Assembly (NCBI RefSeq): GCF_020085105.1
Contig: NC_058063.1
Span: 3,114,001-3,178,000, forward strand
Length of the DNA stretch: 64,000 nucleotides
Direction: 5' to 3'
From: Siniperca chuatsi
Lineage: Eukaryota > Chordata > Actinopteri > Centrarchiformes > Sinipercidae
Below are positions 10,868 through 23,276 of this stretch, piece after piece. How positions within the stretch are numbered: position 1 is the first letter of the stretch; each line of letters starts with the position of its first letter. A model generated the notes under the pieces. It did no database searches and had not been told where the DNA came from. It worked only from the letters and a program-made list of their open reading frames with translations. Both the position numbers and the translations under genes were made by a program.

Positions 10868-11657
10868 GCAGTGATTCCCAACCAGGGGTACTTCTGCAGT
10901 TACCAGGGGGTACGTGGAAAAATTGTGAAGGTCAGCTAATTTGAACAAATAGAAATTATGATTTGATAATATATATCCACATAATAGTGTTTAGGAGAAA
11001 AATCAACACACAAGTAAGATTACAAATCTGTGTGATGGTGATCTTTATAAAATAAGATAAAATAAGATAATCCTTTATTAATCCCACAATGGGGAAATCT
11101 GCTGGAAGACAGCAGCAAAGGGAATAGCGTAGCAAGAACAGCAAGAAGTATCAATAAAAAAGTATAGTAAGTATTATAGTTACTGTCACAATAACTATGG
11201 TAGTCTGCACAAGACATGCCTCAGTTTTCCACCAACCTGAGTCAATTGTAAGTTGATTAAGACTGCAGAAAGCCTTGTTAGAAAAAGACAGCAGTAGGTT
11301 TACACATACAATTTGCTTTGGTATTTTGGTGCAAAACAATAATATATACATACAAGAAATAAAAAGAAAGACAAAGCGAGAACTGCAGGTCATGAATCAT
11401 AAATATTATAGAATATTTAAATGACAGTTTGTGCAATGTGCAAAATATTTACAAATACTGTAAATGGTTGAAACAACCAGTTTCTATCACTCCAAATGAC
11501 AGCAGTAGAAATGCAAACTTGGCCAAAACTACTAAAAAATACCATTGAACAATTCCATAAAGCCAACCCATCTATCAAAGGGGTACGATACAGGGGTACT
11601 TAGGCCCATCTGATAGGGCTGTGTGGGTACGTTGGACAAAAAGGTTGGAGAAATGGG
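10868..11657. mobile_element. hAT-like nonautonomous element (diverged), with nested LINE tails
   Basis: The left end reads CAGTGATTCCCAACC (10868-10882), a classic hAT terminus. The right end GGTTGGAGAAATGGG (about 11643-11657) is a diverged inverted match. Just inside both ends is 'aggggtac', present at 10884 and again at 11579 and 11593. Between them lie LINE 3' sequences (11035-11100 and 11295-11455). No transposase remains and no 8-bp target duplication could be verified. Confidence 0.5.
11295..11455 (-). repeat. LINE 3' UTR copy, same family as 32806-33140
   Basis: The text 'ttgctttggtattttggtgc' followed by an A/G-rich run, 'ataaatatta', then 'cagtttgtgcaatgtgcaaa' aligns by eye with 32850-33035, which is the 3' UTR of the antisense LINE in trmt10a intron 1. 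It is a 5'-truncated copy in the same orientation. Confidence 0.6.
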
Positions 11658-11744
11658 CTTTTAGTAGAAAGTAGTTTAAATAATACAGACTGGATGCAAA
11701 ACTGTGTGTGGGGAAAGTCAATGAACAGTGTTCAAGTATCTCCA

Positions 11745-12943
11745 AGGGCGTAGGTTTGATTTTGACATTGGTGGGGACATAAAAGTGGGGCCCCCCTGGA
11801 AGCTGAGGCTTTTTGCATTTGACTTCTGACCGCAATTTCAAGTCATCATCATTCATTTATAGATATGGTGGTCAACAACACATTTTTTTCTGTCAATATG
11901 TTCCTGAGACAATAATTACATCATTTCGATTATGTAAACCAACAACATTGCAGTTTAGCTTTCTGTACTTCATGATAGAACATCTAAACAAGCAAATGTT
12001 CATAATTGAAACAACACTATTCAGAGATTGACATTAAGGTTTTTAGTCTATACTGAATACAAGAATATGTTAATTAATGAATTCTGTAATGTTATGTTAA
12101 GTTGACGAACCATTGTTATACAGTACATCATCAGCCTAACATTTGTCACAACACTGAATCTCACTACTAACATATCACCAAGTCAGTATACGACCTCACC
12201 TGTGACCCTGCCTTTCCACCTGCATCTCCTCCTCTGTCTACTCGAGCTACTACACGGTTGGTTGCTTCTGTCACCTGACAAAATAACACATTGATGCATG
12301 CCATATGAACAGTGAGGAAAAACATTTATGGCTTAGTTGAGTATTATTATTACCATACTTGTTGTAAAGTAGCTCCTAATGTCCACCTTTCTTTTTTTGG
12401 CTGCCATCCTGACTGAGCATATCACCAAATTAGCCTAATTGCCAAACACACACACACACAGACACACACACACACACTGACGTTAATGCAACCTCTAAGA
12501 ATAAAGGACAAAGTGAAAGTCTGATATTAAAATATGTCTAGCTACCCAGGCATAACCAACGCCAAATCTGTGACAACTTACTGTTTCAGATGCACACAGT
12601 AGCCTACTGAATAAACAAACTGTAATGGCAAAACACATGAACTGTTAGTATAAGGATGGTGTCTTCCTCATTTAGTCTAGATCTAGTTCACAGAGCTAGC
12701 CTCACACACGTTAGCAAGAAATGGCAAAGCCAATCCTATTAGTGATATTGGGTTAGGGAGGCGGGACTCATAGTAGAGAACGAGATCTGTTTGTGTACCA
12801 AATACACCGAGAGAGAGACACTGAGGGACAACAGTGGTTGTATTTACATTTTTTCATCAAAAGTATTGCTAGGGACAATTCAGTAGTTGTTGGATATTGG
12901 TATAGGGACATGTCCCTACCGTCCCTACCAAATTCTACGCCCT
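11745..12943. mobile_element. terminal-inverted-repeat element, nonautonomous
   Basis: The left end AGGGCGTAG (11745-11753) is followed by 'gtttgattttgacattggtg' and 'gggaca'. The right end, read inverted, gives AGGGCGTAG then 'aatttggtagggac'. The ends sit about 1.2 kb apart. No transposase frame lies inside; a CA-rich run is at 12447-12476. The family and target duplication could not be settled from the flanks. Confidence 0.5.
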
Positions 12944-13084
12944 GTACGCTCTCAACAACTATTGTCGTTGCACCTTTGAGTGTGGCAATGAACTCCCACA
13001 TTTGTCAGAGAAAGACCCCCAAGTGTTTTTAGCTGTGTCAGTCAGTGGTACCCAGCTTGGGCTCCAGGGATCATCAGATGTCTT

Positions 13085-13403
13085 TTAAAGTTCCAGTGTG
13101 TAAGATTTAGTGGCATCTAGTGGTGAAATTGCAGTTTCCAAAAAATTTGAATACTGCTCTCCTCACCCTCCACTTCCAAGTGTGTAGGAGAAACTACAGT
13201 GGACGCGAAACCCACGTGCAACATGGCAGCCTCCGTGGAAGGGGACCTGTTCTCTCTGTAGATATAAAGGGCTTATTCTAAGGTAATGAAAACACAATGG
13301 TTCTTATTTTCAGGTGATTATACACTGATGAAAACATACCTATAAATATTATATTCCATTTCTGCCAATAGCTCCTACTAAATGTTACACACTGGACCTT
13401 TAA
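13085..13403. mobile_element. TTAA-flanked MITE, copy 1 (complete)
   Basis: TTAA (13085-13088) is followed by AGTTCCAGTGTGTAA. The right end is TTACACACTGGACCT followed by TTAA (13400-13403). Homologous copies are at 39388-39622 (truncated) and 60244-60608 (complete). The inner part of this copy runs in the reverse direction relative to the other two. TTAA on both sides suggests piggyBac-type mobilisation; this is an inference, since the terminal bases are not the usual CCC. Confidence 0.75.
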
Positions 13404-13889
13404 GGGTGCCAGGGGTTCCAAAACACAGTTAGGTCTAGCTTGATTTTGCTGTCATTTTCCTTCCTTAGAACAGATAATGCTTCTGTGTAGAAACAAACAA
13501 CTCAACTGCAACTCTGTATTTTAAAAATACAGATTGTTTGCAAGAATAAAAAATGTTTAAACCATTGGTAGGTATGAGAGAACAGATGGCAGACTGATAT
13601 GCAAGGGGAAATTAATTACTGTTCAGGTTTTCTCCTAAATAACCAAAAGTATGGAAGTTAATTAATGTCAACACTAAGTGGGCAGTGATTTTTACATGGA
13701 CAGATTTGTGAGCACAGAGCTTGGTTTAACACAGGCCAATACATAATTGTGAATGTAACTATGTTTTGATCCTTTAATAGAAACTATGTTACTAAATTTG
13801 ACACAGTCAAAACAAACTGCAGTTGTATGGAGACCCAAAAGGCTTCAAAATACATTAATACATAAAATAAATATTCCATTTTTAGCCAT

Positions 13890-14435
13890 GCTAGCGGTGT
13901 GGCTCTAGGGATGGCAATGTTGGTCTGTTGGACGGTTCACCATTTTGATCCAGACTGAAATATCTCAACAAAGATCAGATGGATTGCCATGACATTTTGT
14001 ACAGACATTAATGGTTTCCGACAGAGGACGAATCCTACTGACTTTGATAATCTCCTGACTTTGCCTCATGGATTGCAATGAAATTTTGTACAGACATTCA
14101 TGTTCCCCAAGGGATGAATCCTAGTGATTTTGGTGACCCTCTGAATTTACATCCAGGTAAAAATTTTAATGCATCCAGTACTTTGGTTAATGACCAAGTA
14201 CCTGCATAACTAATGGATTTCCCATCATCCTCAGCTGTACTTTTTTATTTTTAAAAATAAATTTTAGCATGCTAACATGCTAAACTAAGATAGTGAATAT
14301 GGTAAAATTATACCTGCTAAACATCAGAATGTTAGCATTATAAGCATGTTAGCATGCTGATGTTAGCATTGAGCTCAAAGCATTACTGTGCCTAAGTACA
14401 GCTTCACAGAGCTGCTAGCATGGCTGTAGACTCTT
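13890..14435 (+). repeat. long fish interspersed repeat ('gccatgacattttgtacaga ... gttagcatgctgatgttagc')
   Basis: It contains two diverged internal repeats of 'ggattgc(c/a)atgaaattttgtacagac' type, and ends in the palindromic 'agcatgttagcatgctgatg' block and 'gtgcctaagtacagcttcac'. The terminal block recurs at 20215-20335. It is noncoding. Confidence 0.7.
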
Positions 14436-15792
14436 ATTCTTATTTAACTCATCTCACGTTCCATCACAAATTCTTTAGCTGTCCGTCAAGACTAACTTGG
14501 CCAATAATGTGATTAGCTGTTGCCTAGCTGAAAGCATTTTAATTTGATGTTTACTCAAGGTTTGGTTTCTTAAATCTGTCAGATGTCTGTCAAGACAGAT
14601 GAGAAAATTATGACTGACGTGATAAATATTGTTCAATCCAGGAGTGTAAACCACCATACAGTATCTTTGTTGTTTGATAAGCCATTAAAGTGGATTTGCT
14701 AGTTCATATCTCATCTTTCACATGGAACCTGTAGCAACACCCCCATACCAACATGTTCCTTTGTTTTGCTGTTGTGCTATTGTCAGTCTGAATGAACCCT
14801 GACTCCTGAAGCCAGACAGTACGTAGTGATGGGTGACTTTGACATTTGACTTTGATTGAGTTTACACTTTAATGGTACTGATGCATTTTTCAACAATAAA
14901 TGATTGTGAAAATTTGACTGATTTGACAAGAAAGGTGAGCAGCTGGTTTGGGGAATCGAGAGAGTCCTATCAGTTTATCAATCTACAGTGCGCAGTGAGA
15001 CAAGAATGCTTTGGAATGCAACACATCCATGACCGGTACAGTTCATGGCTTAGCATTGAAAAAAGTGTCCTGACAACCTCCACACATTATCTGACTGTCT
15101 GTATTTAAACCAGGAAACACATTTTGTTGGTTTTATTCCTCACTCACAGAAGACAAGGGTCAACCCACAACTTCCACTGAATGACAGCTAGAATAGTAAG
15201 GAATACCTGAAACACTGGAAATACTGGAATACTGCCGAATTGAACTGGTGCTGAATCAAATTCTCTGTTTAAACAGTCCACCTGCTGTGTTTTCAGCATC
15301 ATTTGGATAGAATGGCTTCTCGATCAGAGAAGGATTTTTCTTCTCTGGTCTGTTTTGACATCTTCAAAAGTCCTATTTGTTAAATGGCCTAGTAGGCTGA
15401 TTGGCGAGTCACAGCTAAACCCAGCGTCCCTGTACACCGTTTGCACAGTGAATTTCAGCCTCTTCCTTTTGGATGGAGGATTACAGGCCCAAGGTGTAGA
15501 ACAAAGCAGTAAAAAATAGTTTTGTTCCAGCCACCATCATTCAGATGAACAAGTCGTAGTTGTAGTTATTGGAGCCTTGAGTATTTTTATCCTGTTTGTC
15601 TACTGTCTGTGTTGTTTGTAAAATGTGGGTCAAGATGGATGCCGTGTCTGCTGCAAACCAAATCTACCTACAGGTACAAATAAAATAACCTGACCTGACC
15701 TGACATATGTGTGTGTGTGTGTGTGTGTACGCATGACTTTGCTGTCACTTTCCTCCCATAAAAAAGACAACATTTTTGTGCAGAGGCACTCG
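14436..15792. other. intergenic, nothing recognised
   Basis: No credible coding frame, RNA gene or transposon end was found. Only a short ACCTG/TG simple-repeat patch is visible at about 15675-15730. Confidence 0.5.
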
Positions 15793-16767
15793 CCTGTTCC
15801 ATAAAGCGAGTTTACCAAGCCAGGCTTATTTTGGTTAGTCTGACTCATTTTCAGTTGATTCGGTTCCATAAAGCAAATACAACATAGTTAAAGCTTAGTT
15901 ACTATGGCAACGTTTGCTGGTTCAGGGCAGAATAACTGACTGTCTAAACTGAGTTGTTGTTTAACCAGAGTTCCTGTAACCCTGACCCGACGGGAACATG
16001 ATGATTTTACCACTAACTTTCTGGTGTGCTGCCATATTATTTGACTTCAGTATCAGTAAAAAAAATGAAAGTTTATAGAAAATCAACTTAAATAAATAAT
16101 AAATTAATTACATTATACAATGATAAATAATAAGATATAGACCTACATACGTCTTTAATTATGTAAAATGTTTAGGCTTATGCTAGATAAAATAATTCTA
16201 ATCTAAATTACCCTAATAGAATGATAATAGCTACATAAATAGCCTAGTTAACAGTACAATTCCAAAAAAATTATATTAACCAGAAATCTATATCCATAAG
16301 CCTCTATCCTCTATTTTCCCAATAGGAAAGTGTTTAAAAATGTGTTGTTTAATACATTTAAAAAAAAGTAAACTTAGATGTGTTTAGCAGGTGTTTGGTC
16401 TATACATGAGCACCTCGACTCATGTGTCGTTCTTTGTCAATCACGGCGTGTCCTTTCATTGATGAGGTGGTGGATGATGGTGCTGTCATAGTACGCAGGG
16501 CATTTCAAAGAGAGTGTGCTTTGTTTTTGCTATACAGTAAGCTGGGCACCAGGGTTCTGTTCAACTGTCCAGTACAAATTACAATGATCAAAACATCTTT
16601 TCATAGAAGCATTATGTTCCAATCCATATGTCAAGGCTTTAGGCTACTTTTCCCCACTTTTCCCTCAATTTCATTTAATTATACAAGACACACAAGTCAC
16701 AAAATTTGTATATTTTCTTTCAAGTTGAAGCTGCCTGTTGGGGGATAAGGCATACAATTAAATGGTG

Positions 16768-17769
16768 TCAAAAAAACAAAAGGTCATGTGTCATTGTCTT
16801 GATTATGGCAGTTCTACTTGCATCTTTCTCCAGTTGTTGGATTTCCAGTTCCAGCTTTCTCGTGTTCAGCTTTTTGTTTTGGATGTCTACATCCAGTGCA
16901 TCCATTTGTTTGAGGAGATAGTGCTTGTACGCGTCTTTACGTTTTCTGCATTCTGTAGGAACAGAAAGTTTAATTATTTTTTGGAATGCTCTTGGCATTG
17001 TGTTGTATTTATTAGTTAATACTCATTTTGTCACCTGTGGTCCCAGTCTGAGAGGGTCCTATACGGGTCTCAGTGTCCTGCAGCCAATAATTGTAAAAAA
17101 AAAAAAAAAAAAAAAACACAGTAGGGCTTTAAGTGTATAATGTGCAGTCATTGCTTACCTTGGGCCTCCTTGAACATACAGACAATCTCCTCATCCTCCT
17201 CCCTTGTAGATGAGCCTTCACCCTGAAACCATTAATCAAACTCTGTTTAATGATCACCACTCAACACTGATAGTAAACCAGTGCTTTAAACCCACAGGGT
17301 CCTGCATGATGTCTGGTGGCTCCAACAGGCACAGAATTTGCCATCACTTTGAAACATGTTAGAATAAAGACTTTGGTCAAAAATATGCAAACAGATATTT
17401 TAACCTTTTATGTAGTCACTCCTTGTACTGGGTGGCATGGATTCAGCCGATGTTCCCCCTCTGTTCCCTCAATGACTGGCCTCCCCTTGTTCAGTTCGAA
17501 GGCCAGCTCCTCTACAGGAGTAAAGTGTGCTGGTGGTAACCCTCCCCCATGCCAGCAACATCACTGCTGCAGGTAATAAACATCATGAGATTGGACAGTT
17601 CTAGTATGATTATGCTTAAGTGCTTATATAGCCTATAGGCATACTTACCATTCTGAACAATATTTTTATATTTAATCTTCACCTGCTGCCACATTCTTTT
17701 CTCCTCACTCAAGTTGTTGCTTTTTAAAAGTGCCCCCCAATAAATGTGTTGAAATCATTCATCAAGAAA

Positions 17770-17809
<40 letters not shown>

Positions 17810-18051
17810 CGAGTAAACATCTACACATCTTACACATTCGGTCGATCCGCAATTTCTTGCCAGTCTTTCTCTCTGGTTTTGTTTATGGCAGCTGTATTAC
17901 CTTTTTTTGTTATTAGATGTTTGAATTCTTCATATGTTTCCAATAGTAAGTAATGCTTGGTGGCCGTGAACATCGCCCATGGGCATTGCCTGGCATAACG
18001 GAGCAGAGGCAAGACCAATCTTAGAGGGTTTACAGGAAAATACGTTGACAT
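16768..18051 (-). CDS. Harbinger-associated Myb/SANT-like protein, multi-exon
   Basis: Five minus-strand segments read in order like a SANT/Myb-type DNA-binding accessory protein. Segment 1, 18051-17830, has TYEEFKHLITKKGNT then REKDWQEIADRPNV and ends at a GTAAGA donor. Segment 2, about 17711-17638, has EEKRMWQQVKIKYKNIV and a GTAAGT donor. Segment 3, about 17570-17410, has GGLPPAHFTPVEELAFEL then NKGRPVIEGTEGEHRL. Segment 4, about 17223-17159, has STREEDEEIVCMFKEAQ before a GTAAGC donor. Segment 5, about 16965-16770, is a long Lys/Leu-rich coiled coil (MDALDVDIQNKKL...RKLELEIQQLEKD). The first three cover the trihelix-like fold and the GRPVxEG linker; the last is the oligomerisation helix. 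In known Harbinger elements the partner protein escorts the transposase to DNA. Expression and exact exon edges are unverified, and some frames may be decayed. Confidence 0.6.
17095..17116 (+). repeat. poly(A) tract
   Basis: 22 consecutive A residues, within an intron of the Harbinger-encoded gene. Confidence 0.9.
17773..17805. repeat. (TA)n microsatellite
   Basis: About 33 bp of TA repeat in the first intron of the Myb/SANT-like gene. Confidence 0.9.
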
Positions 18052-19722
18052 ACCCGTTTCTTATTGGCTGACAGGTCTGTCAATTCTTCACATCAGTGGC
18101 ACAAACATCCTCTCATGCTTGGAAAACGTCTGTATGAGTTACATGAACATAATATGAGCGGAGCATATACAGCTAACCTACTTTGCATTGCACTGTACCC
18201 AGCCAAACCGCTAGTGACACCAAGCATAGTCTCGTTTTGGGCCGATTTTTGTCATTTTGGTAATTTAATGGTCTGCTGTTAACAGCAGAGCAGCTGCGCA
18301 GATAAGTGCAACGCACACTATCGCACAAACATCGCACACACATCGCACACACATCGCACACACATCATATCCACAGGGGGCGGCGGATAATCTGCGGATC
18401 GGGTTAATAGCCTGTGGGTTGCAGGTGCGTGAAATCGGGTGAAGTGTCTAACATCTAACTCGGTGAGGTAAGGATTTATTTTGACCAAACCACAGTGTCA
18501 AATGGAACAGTGGAAAGACTAACCAAGATGGTTTTGGTGAGTTTTATTTTGTTTCTGTTGAGTTTGAATGAAGTGTGTTTTATGATGCGTTAACGAGGAA
18601 ATTAAGCTGGTCTTGAATTCAGAAAGTGTAACGTTATGGTTGTATCTTTCTGTTTAAAATAAAATAGGTGTAAGAATAGTTCCTTTCTTTAGCGCACACT
18701 TCATCCTGTCTGCTGTGGCCTCTCTGCTCTGCGTGAGCGCGTGTGTGTGTGTGCGTTGTGTGTGTGTGGTACAATGAAATGTGTTGGACAAGAAAACAGA
18801 TATGCTCAGCAATATAGAGCACTAGTCATAAAATATAGAATAGCCTATGAGATAAAACATTTAAAAAGATAAGGTAACTATTCATAATACTCTGAGTATT
18901 ACAATAATCACAATACATTTGAAATATATTTGAATTTGAAAGTGCCTTTCACAAACTCAAGGACATTGTACAGTGTAAAAAAAGTTGTAAAAAGTAGAGT
19001 AAAAAAGGGACTAATAACATTACTGTCTGCCAGAGGCTCTAACGGGTTACGTTTGTTAGAGGGAAGCTTGAGGCATCTCCTAAAACCAGAGATTCTGCGG
19101 ATTCCACCTCCATGGTAAAGACCATGTTTTATGGTGTCTGTCATCATTAATGCAGCTCCCTGTTTAGACCCTTTTGATTGGTAACTGAGCCATCTTTGTC
19201 AACAGTTCCCCTGTACCGTAATGACCTTATCTGTAGTGTGTAGTATACAGTATAGCCTAGATGTTGTGTTAGGCCCACACCCAGTCCTCAGCTGCAGATG
19301 GTCTGGGCTTAGCCCCAGACCTTGTCAACTCCAACAAACGCCCCTGACACCACCGCTCTCTTTCCCGCTGCTGTTTGCCAGGGTGGATCGATTCGATCCA
19401 TGTTCGACCTTTCGGGCTGCTTAAGAATAGCGTGCACACGCTATTATCTTGACTACTTGAACCTGTGTTGAATTAGTCTGATTGCGTGAACTTGAATTGA
19501 TCTTTATTGAACCGCTTTAGCCCCGACTGATTTGTTAGGTTCATTCAAGTCAGGTGTTTGACTTTAATCCTTGCTTTTCTTAGTGCGCTTTATGGAACAG
19601 GGTCCTGGTTTTAAAAATACACTTTGGAAGCAAATTTGTTATGCAAAACATTAAAACTACAGCTTTGTTAGATAGGAGAGAATGAGACGGTGTAGTCCCT
19701 CATTCGTCCAGGAGTGTTCCAT

Positions 19723-19880
19723 CGTAGAAAAGGTTTCTGTCGTAGTCATCTGGACACTGTTTTCAGAATCAAGACGTTTCGGCTCCCATCCGGGGTATTG
19801 AGAATGACTTCCGGATGGGAGCCAAACGTCTTGATTCTGAAAACAGTGTCCAGATGACTACGACTGAAACCTTTTCTACG
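19723..19880. repeat. long inverted repeat (70-bp arms, 17-bp loop)
   Basis: The left arm (19723-19793) and right arm (19811-19880) are reverse complements with about one or two mismatches. The core is 'cactgttttcagaatcaaga' then 'cgttt', and the loop is 'ggtattgagaatgactt'. Transcription would give a very stable hairpin. It resembles a palindromic foldback or MITE rather than a microRNA gene, because the arms are far longer than a pre-miRNA. Confidence 0.9.
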
Positions 19881-20114
19881 ACAGTTTTATTGATCACTGA
19901 GATAGCACTGACTTGGAATGAAGTTGGTTCAATGTTTATTTTAAAAAAAAAGAAGCTTTGATGTAGTAAGCTACCTTTGCCATGTTGCTGTAGCTCAGCT
20001 TGCTACATTTCTCTGGAGGAGCTTCAGTGTAGAGTCACTGGTAGCTTAGCTCACTACACTTTCCAAGTAGCTTGCCCAACACTACCTAAATGTTGCACAC
20101 TGGACCTCCATTTT

Positions 20115-20136
20115 AAAAAAAAAAAAAAAAAAAAAA
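20115..20136 (+). repeat. poly(A) tract
   Basis: Follows 'tgttgcacactggacctcca', a degenerate end of the MITE family seen at 13.1, 39.4 and 60.2 kb. It may mark an old insertion junction. Confidence 0.8.
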
Positions 20137-20214
20137 GGAGAGGAGCTGACAACTGGAAGTGTCTCGTTCCTGCAGCTCACCCCAGCTGTACTTTGTGTTT
20201 GGTGTTAGTTAGAA

Positions 20215-20335
20215 AATGTCAGCCAGCCAACATGCTAAACTCAGATGGTGGACTAGGTTAACATCAGCGTGTTAGCATGCTGATATTAGCATTTAACTCA
20301 AAGCACTGCTGTGCCTAAGTACAGCCTCACAAAAT
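20215..20335 (+). repeat. partial copy of the 13.9-14.4 kb repeat
   Basis: Contains 'catgctaaactcagatggtg', 'gttagcatgctgatattagc' and 'gtgcctaagtacagcctcac', matching the 3' half of the repeat at 13890-14435 in the same orientation. Confidence 0.75.
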
Positions 20336-21329
20336 TCAGTTGTAATTGAATTCTGATTTTCACCACTAGAAACAGACAGCTAGGTGTAGCCTTAAGCTAG
20401 TTTTCATTTTCAGACAGTGAGAATTGAGAGAAGCAAAAACGCTGCCTGTTTTCCATCTCCTTCTGACCCTGTTGATTACATGATAGGAGCTTTCAAAGGA
20501 ACACGGGTGATGGTATAAATGCAGATACCCTCATCTCTTTCAGAAGAATATGTATTTTGTTTATTGAGTCTTGTAATGTAGTCAAAATGCCAAGTGCAAG
20601 CTAGCGTACCTCCTGTATTGCAGTTTACTATTATTCCTGATTTTAACATTTTAGCAGTCCCTCGTGGTGTTAAGGCTATGACTTGAAAATACTTTGGTCA
20701 AGTATGTGTCAGTCAAGGTTTTATTGCATATCCTGTGTTTATTTTAGCTCATTAGCCTTGTGCTAACTCTTTTGCTGTGGGATTTCCCACTGTATTGATG
20801 TGTTGCTATACAGTACATCACACGCTATGTGCTGACCAGCTTCTAGTCACTTAGCCTATTTGCAATTAGAGTTATGGCTAATAAAGCTGGAATCACCAGA
20901 CCAAAGAGATTATGCGGGGGAAAAGGTGTTAACTTCATTTATTTTGATTTAGTTGATGTATTGTCGTGTCCTTTGAGTTACATGACTTGGCAATAATTTT
21001 GAGTGGAGGAACCTCAAGCATTGTATACATCTATGTAAATAAAGACTGACAGAAGCGAGAAGAGCAAATACTGCCTGTTGTCCTTCTCATTATTATTCTG
21101 TTCTTTACAGGACAAGAATCGAACCTAAATACAGGCCTTACTCAGGAATTTGTTAGTTAACTTCAGTCTAACTCAGGTTAGCCTGGTTCCAGACTACTAT
21201 TCAGGGCTGTTCACATGTGTTGTGCTCATTTCTAAAATGTCAGAAAGTTGCCTGCAAGCAACTTTTGGAAATGTTGAGGGGAAAAGATTTGACTGCTCAG
21301 TCTGGTTTTTCCTTGAATTAACAAATGAC
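20336..21329. other. intergenic, nothing recognised
   Basis: AT-rich sequence with no convincing frame, RNA gene or repeat end. Confidence 0.45.
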
Positions 21330-21900
21330 AGCTTATTGCAGTCCGATTATAGTGAAAAGCTGCATCTTATGGATTTAAGTGCTATTTGTGATACCGCAGA
21401 TCATAATATTCTGTTAGATTGTCTGAAGAAGTGTGTTGGGATATATGGTAGGCTATAGCACTTTTAGTTTTTTTTTAAATATATATATATTTTTTTTTTC
21501 TCCTCCCTTTAGGGCACATTATCCACCAGTTTGGCCGTGTCTCTTATCATTGTATTAGTTAAACGTGGGTGGCCATTAACACAATTGTCTTAAGGAGATT
21601 AGTGCCTGATGTTCCTGCAGTTAAATCACAACAAAACTGAAGTTCTGGTCTTTGCCCCAAATCAGACCTGCGTCACTTATTTTTTTCCGACTGCTCGACA
21701 AATCATCCGTTGTTTTGTCTCCTCATTTCTTGACTATTGAAATACAGTGTATTCTTGTTTAAGGCAAGAAGCTGTAGCATCTCTACAATTAGTTCAAAAT
21801 TCTGCTGCAAAATTACCAACTAAAACTCTGCAGCATTCCTATATCACCCTGGTGCTGGCTTCACTACACTGCCATCTGAAAAGTGCTATATAAATAAGAA
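21330..21900 (+). pseudogene. decayed LINE reverse transcriptase fragments
   Basis: Three plus-strand islands in different frames read as parts of an L2/CR1-type reverse transcriptase. They are LHLMDLSAICDTADHNILL (about 21360-21420, the 'LDLSAAFDTVDH' palm motif region), NKTEVLVFAPNQT (about 21630-21670), and [15 protein letters not shown] (about 21785-21835). The segments between are deleted or shifted, and no complete domain survives. The nonfunctional state is seen directly; the family call is from motif knowledge. Confidence 0.65.
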
Positions 21901-22981
21901 ATATATAAAACATAAAATAAATATATAATAAAATTTTATATATATATATATATATAATACAAAAGTTATACTTTTACTCATGTTGTACTCATGCTGTTTC
22001 CCCAGATGGAAAAACAACGAGCCAATCGGAGCAATGTAGGCGGGATTAATGGGGAAATTCCAATTGTCTGATTTGTGTAAACAAAATCAGGAATATGCAC
22101 TCACAATGTGTTCTGGAACTACAAATTGGTTTCAGAGCATTCTTATATATCAGATTGAAGACTGTTTTTGCGCAATCATTTTGTCATTAATAATCTTCTG
22201 TACAACTCTAATCTGGTCTAGTTGTCTAGGGACCACCAGGGTCTTCAAAAGGAGTCAGGGGGTCCAAAGCACTGGTAGTTAGTTTTGATCAGAGGTCACT
22301 ACAGTGTATATATTGTATATGTCGATCATGTAATGTATCATGCAATTCTTTATACAGTCAAATAAGAAAAAACAGACAATAAGAAAAACCCTCACCAACA
22401 TACGGTTTCTTAGTGGGGAAATGTGACTCTACCATCCTACTGTGCACAAATGAAACATTTCACATGTGCAAACAAAGTTTCTCTAATGAAAGTACCTCTG
22501 GTAAATTAGTATATTTGGGTCTCAGCTGTTAATGGTGTGTTCGTAAGAACTTAGTGTTTGTTTTCTTTTCTTGGTTCCCAACAGGGCTGAGCTGAGTGGA
22601 TGCTGGACTGCTCTGGGTCTCCTCATTGTGCTGCGTTATTTATTTTAGCGGCTGGAGGTGATGGATAAGGGCCCTTGCATGAAAGGGTTCATTTGCATCC
22701 TGTTTCACCTTTTTCAAATTTCTACAAGCTGTATATCAAGTATGTATTTCTTGCTTTGTTTTATAACATCACATTGTAAAAACTCACTTAATTCATAGGC
22801 CTATATCGCATCGACTTTGCTAGCATGGTAATCAATCCCCCTCATAAACCGATCAGGGTTTAATTCTGGAAATTTGTTTAACTTATCAGACTATGTAGTT
22901 TTTGTGACCTTTGTAATTCATTTCATAAGTATTATTTATAATATTTAGCCAAATATCTCTACCATTTCTTACCATCTATTG
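21901..22981. other. intergenic, nothing recognised
   Basis: AT-rich sequence with a short TA microsatellite at 21938-21956. No gene is visible. Confidence 0.45.
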
Positions 22982-23276
22982 CAGGGATGGGCAAACTTTT
23001 TGACTCACGGGCCACAATGGGTTCTAAAATTTGACAGAGGGGCCGGTCCGCCCGTTCCTGCGTTGACTGCTTGCTAGCGTAGTCGGCATGCTTCGTAGCA
23101 AAGTGACGGCTGATATTGTACTCTTTGAAAACCGCGACAGTTTCTTGGCATATTAGGCACACAGCCTTTGATCGGACAGTGAAAAAATATTTTGTTGTCC
23201 GCTCCGTATTAAACACTCGGCGCTCACTATCCACTTTTCTTTTCTTTGATAAGCTCATTTTTGCAGAAGGGCTCAT
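22982..23276 (-). pseudogene. hAT transposase N-terminal fragment (BED-like zinc finger)
   Basis: A frame starting at 23276 on the minus strand encodes SLSKKRKVDSERRVFNTERT, then FFTVRSKAVCLICQETVAV, then YNISRHFATKHADYASK. The CxxC...HxxxxxH spacing is that of a BED-type zinc finger as found at the N-terminus of Charlie-like hAT transposases and their domesticated relatives. The frame runs into the right TIR; the catalytic domain is absent, so this is an internal-deletion product. Confidence 0.8.

Larger units (their letters stand above)
15793..19601 (-). mobile_element. Harbinger (PIF)-type DNA transposon without visible transposase
   Basis: The 16-bp sequence CCTGTTCCATAAAGCG at 15793-15808 is matched by its exact reverse complement at 19586-19601, with looser similarity continuing inwards. 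Between them, on the minus strand, lies a split gene for a Myb/SANT-like protein of the type that accompanies the Harbinger transposase. I see no DDE transposase frame in the remaining sequence, so the copy looks nonautonomous. Exact outer ends and the 3-bp target duplication are not resolved. Confidence 0.65.

Noticed and set aside
19723..19880. microRNA precursor
   Set aside because: The arms are about 70 bp and almost perfectly paired, unlike a typical pre-miRNA; a foldback element is more likely.
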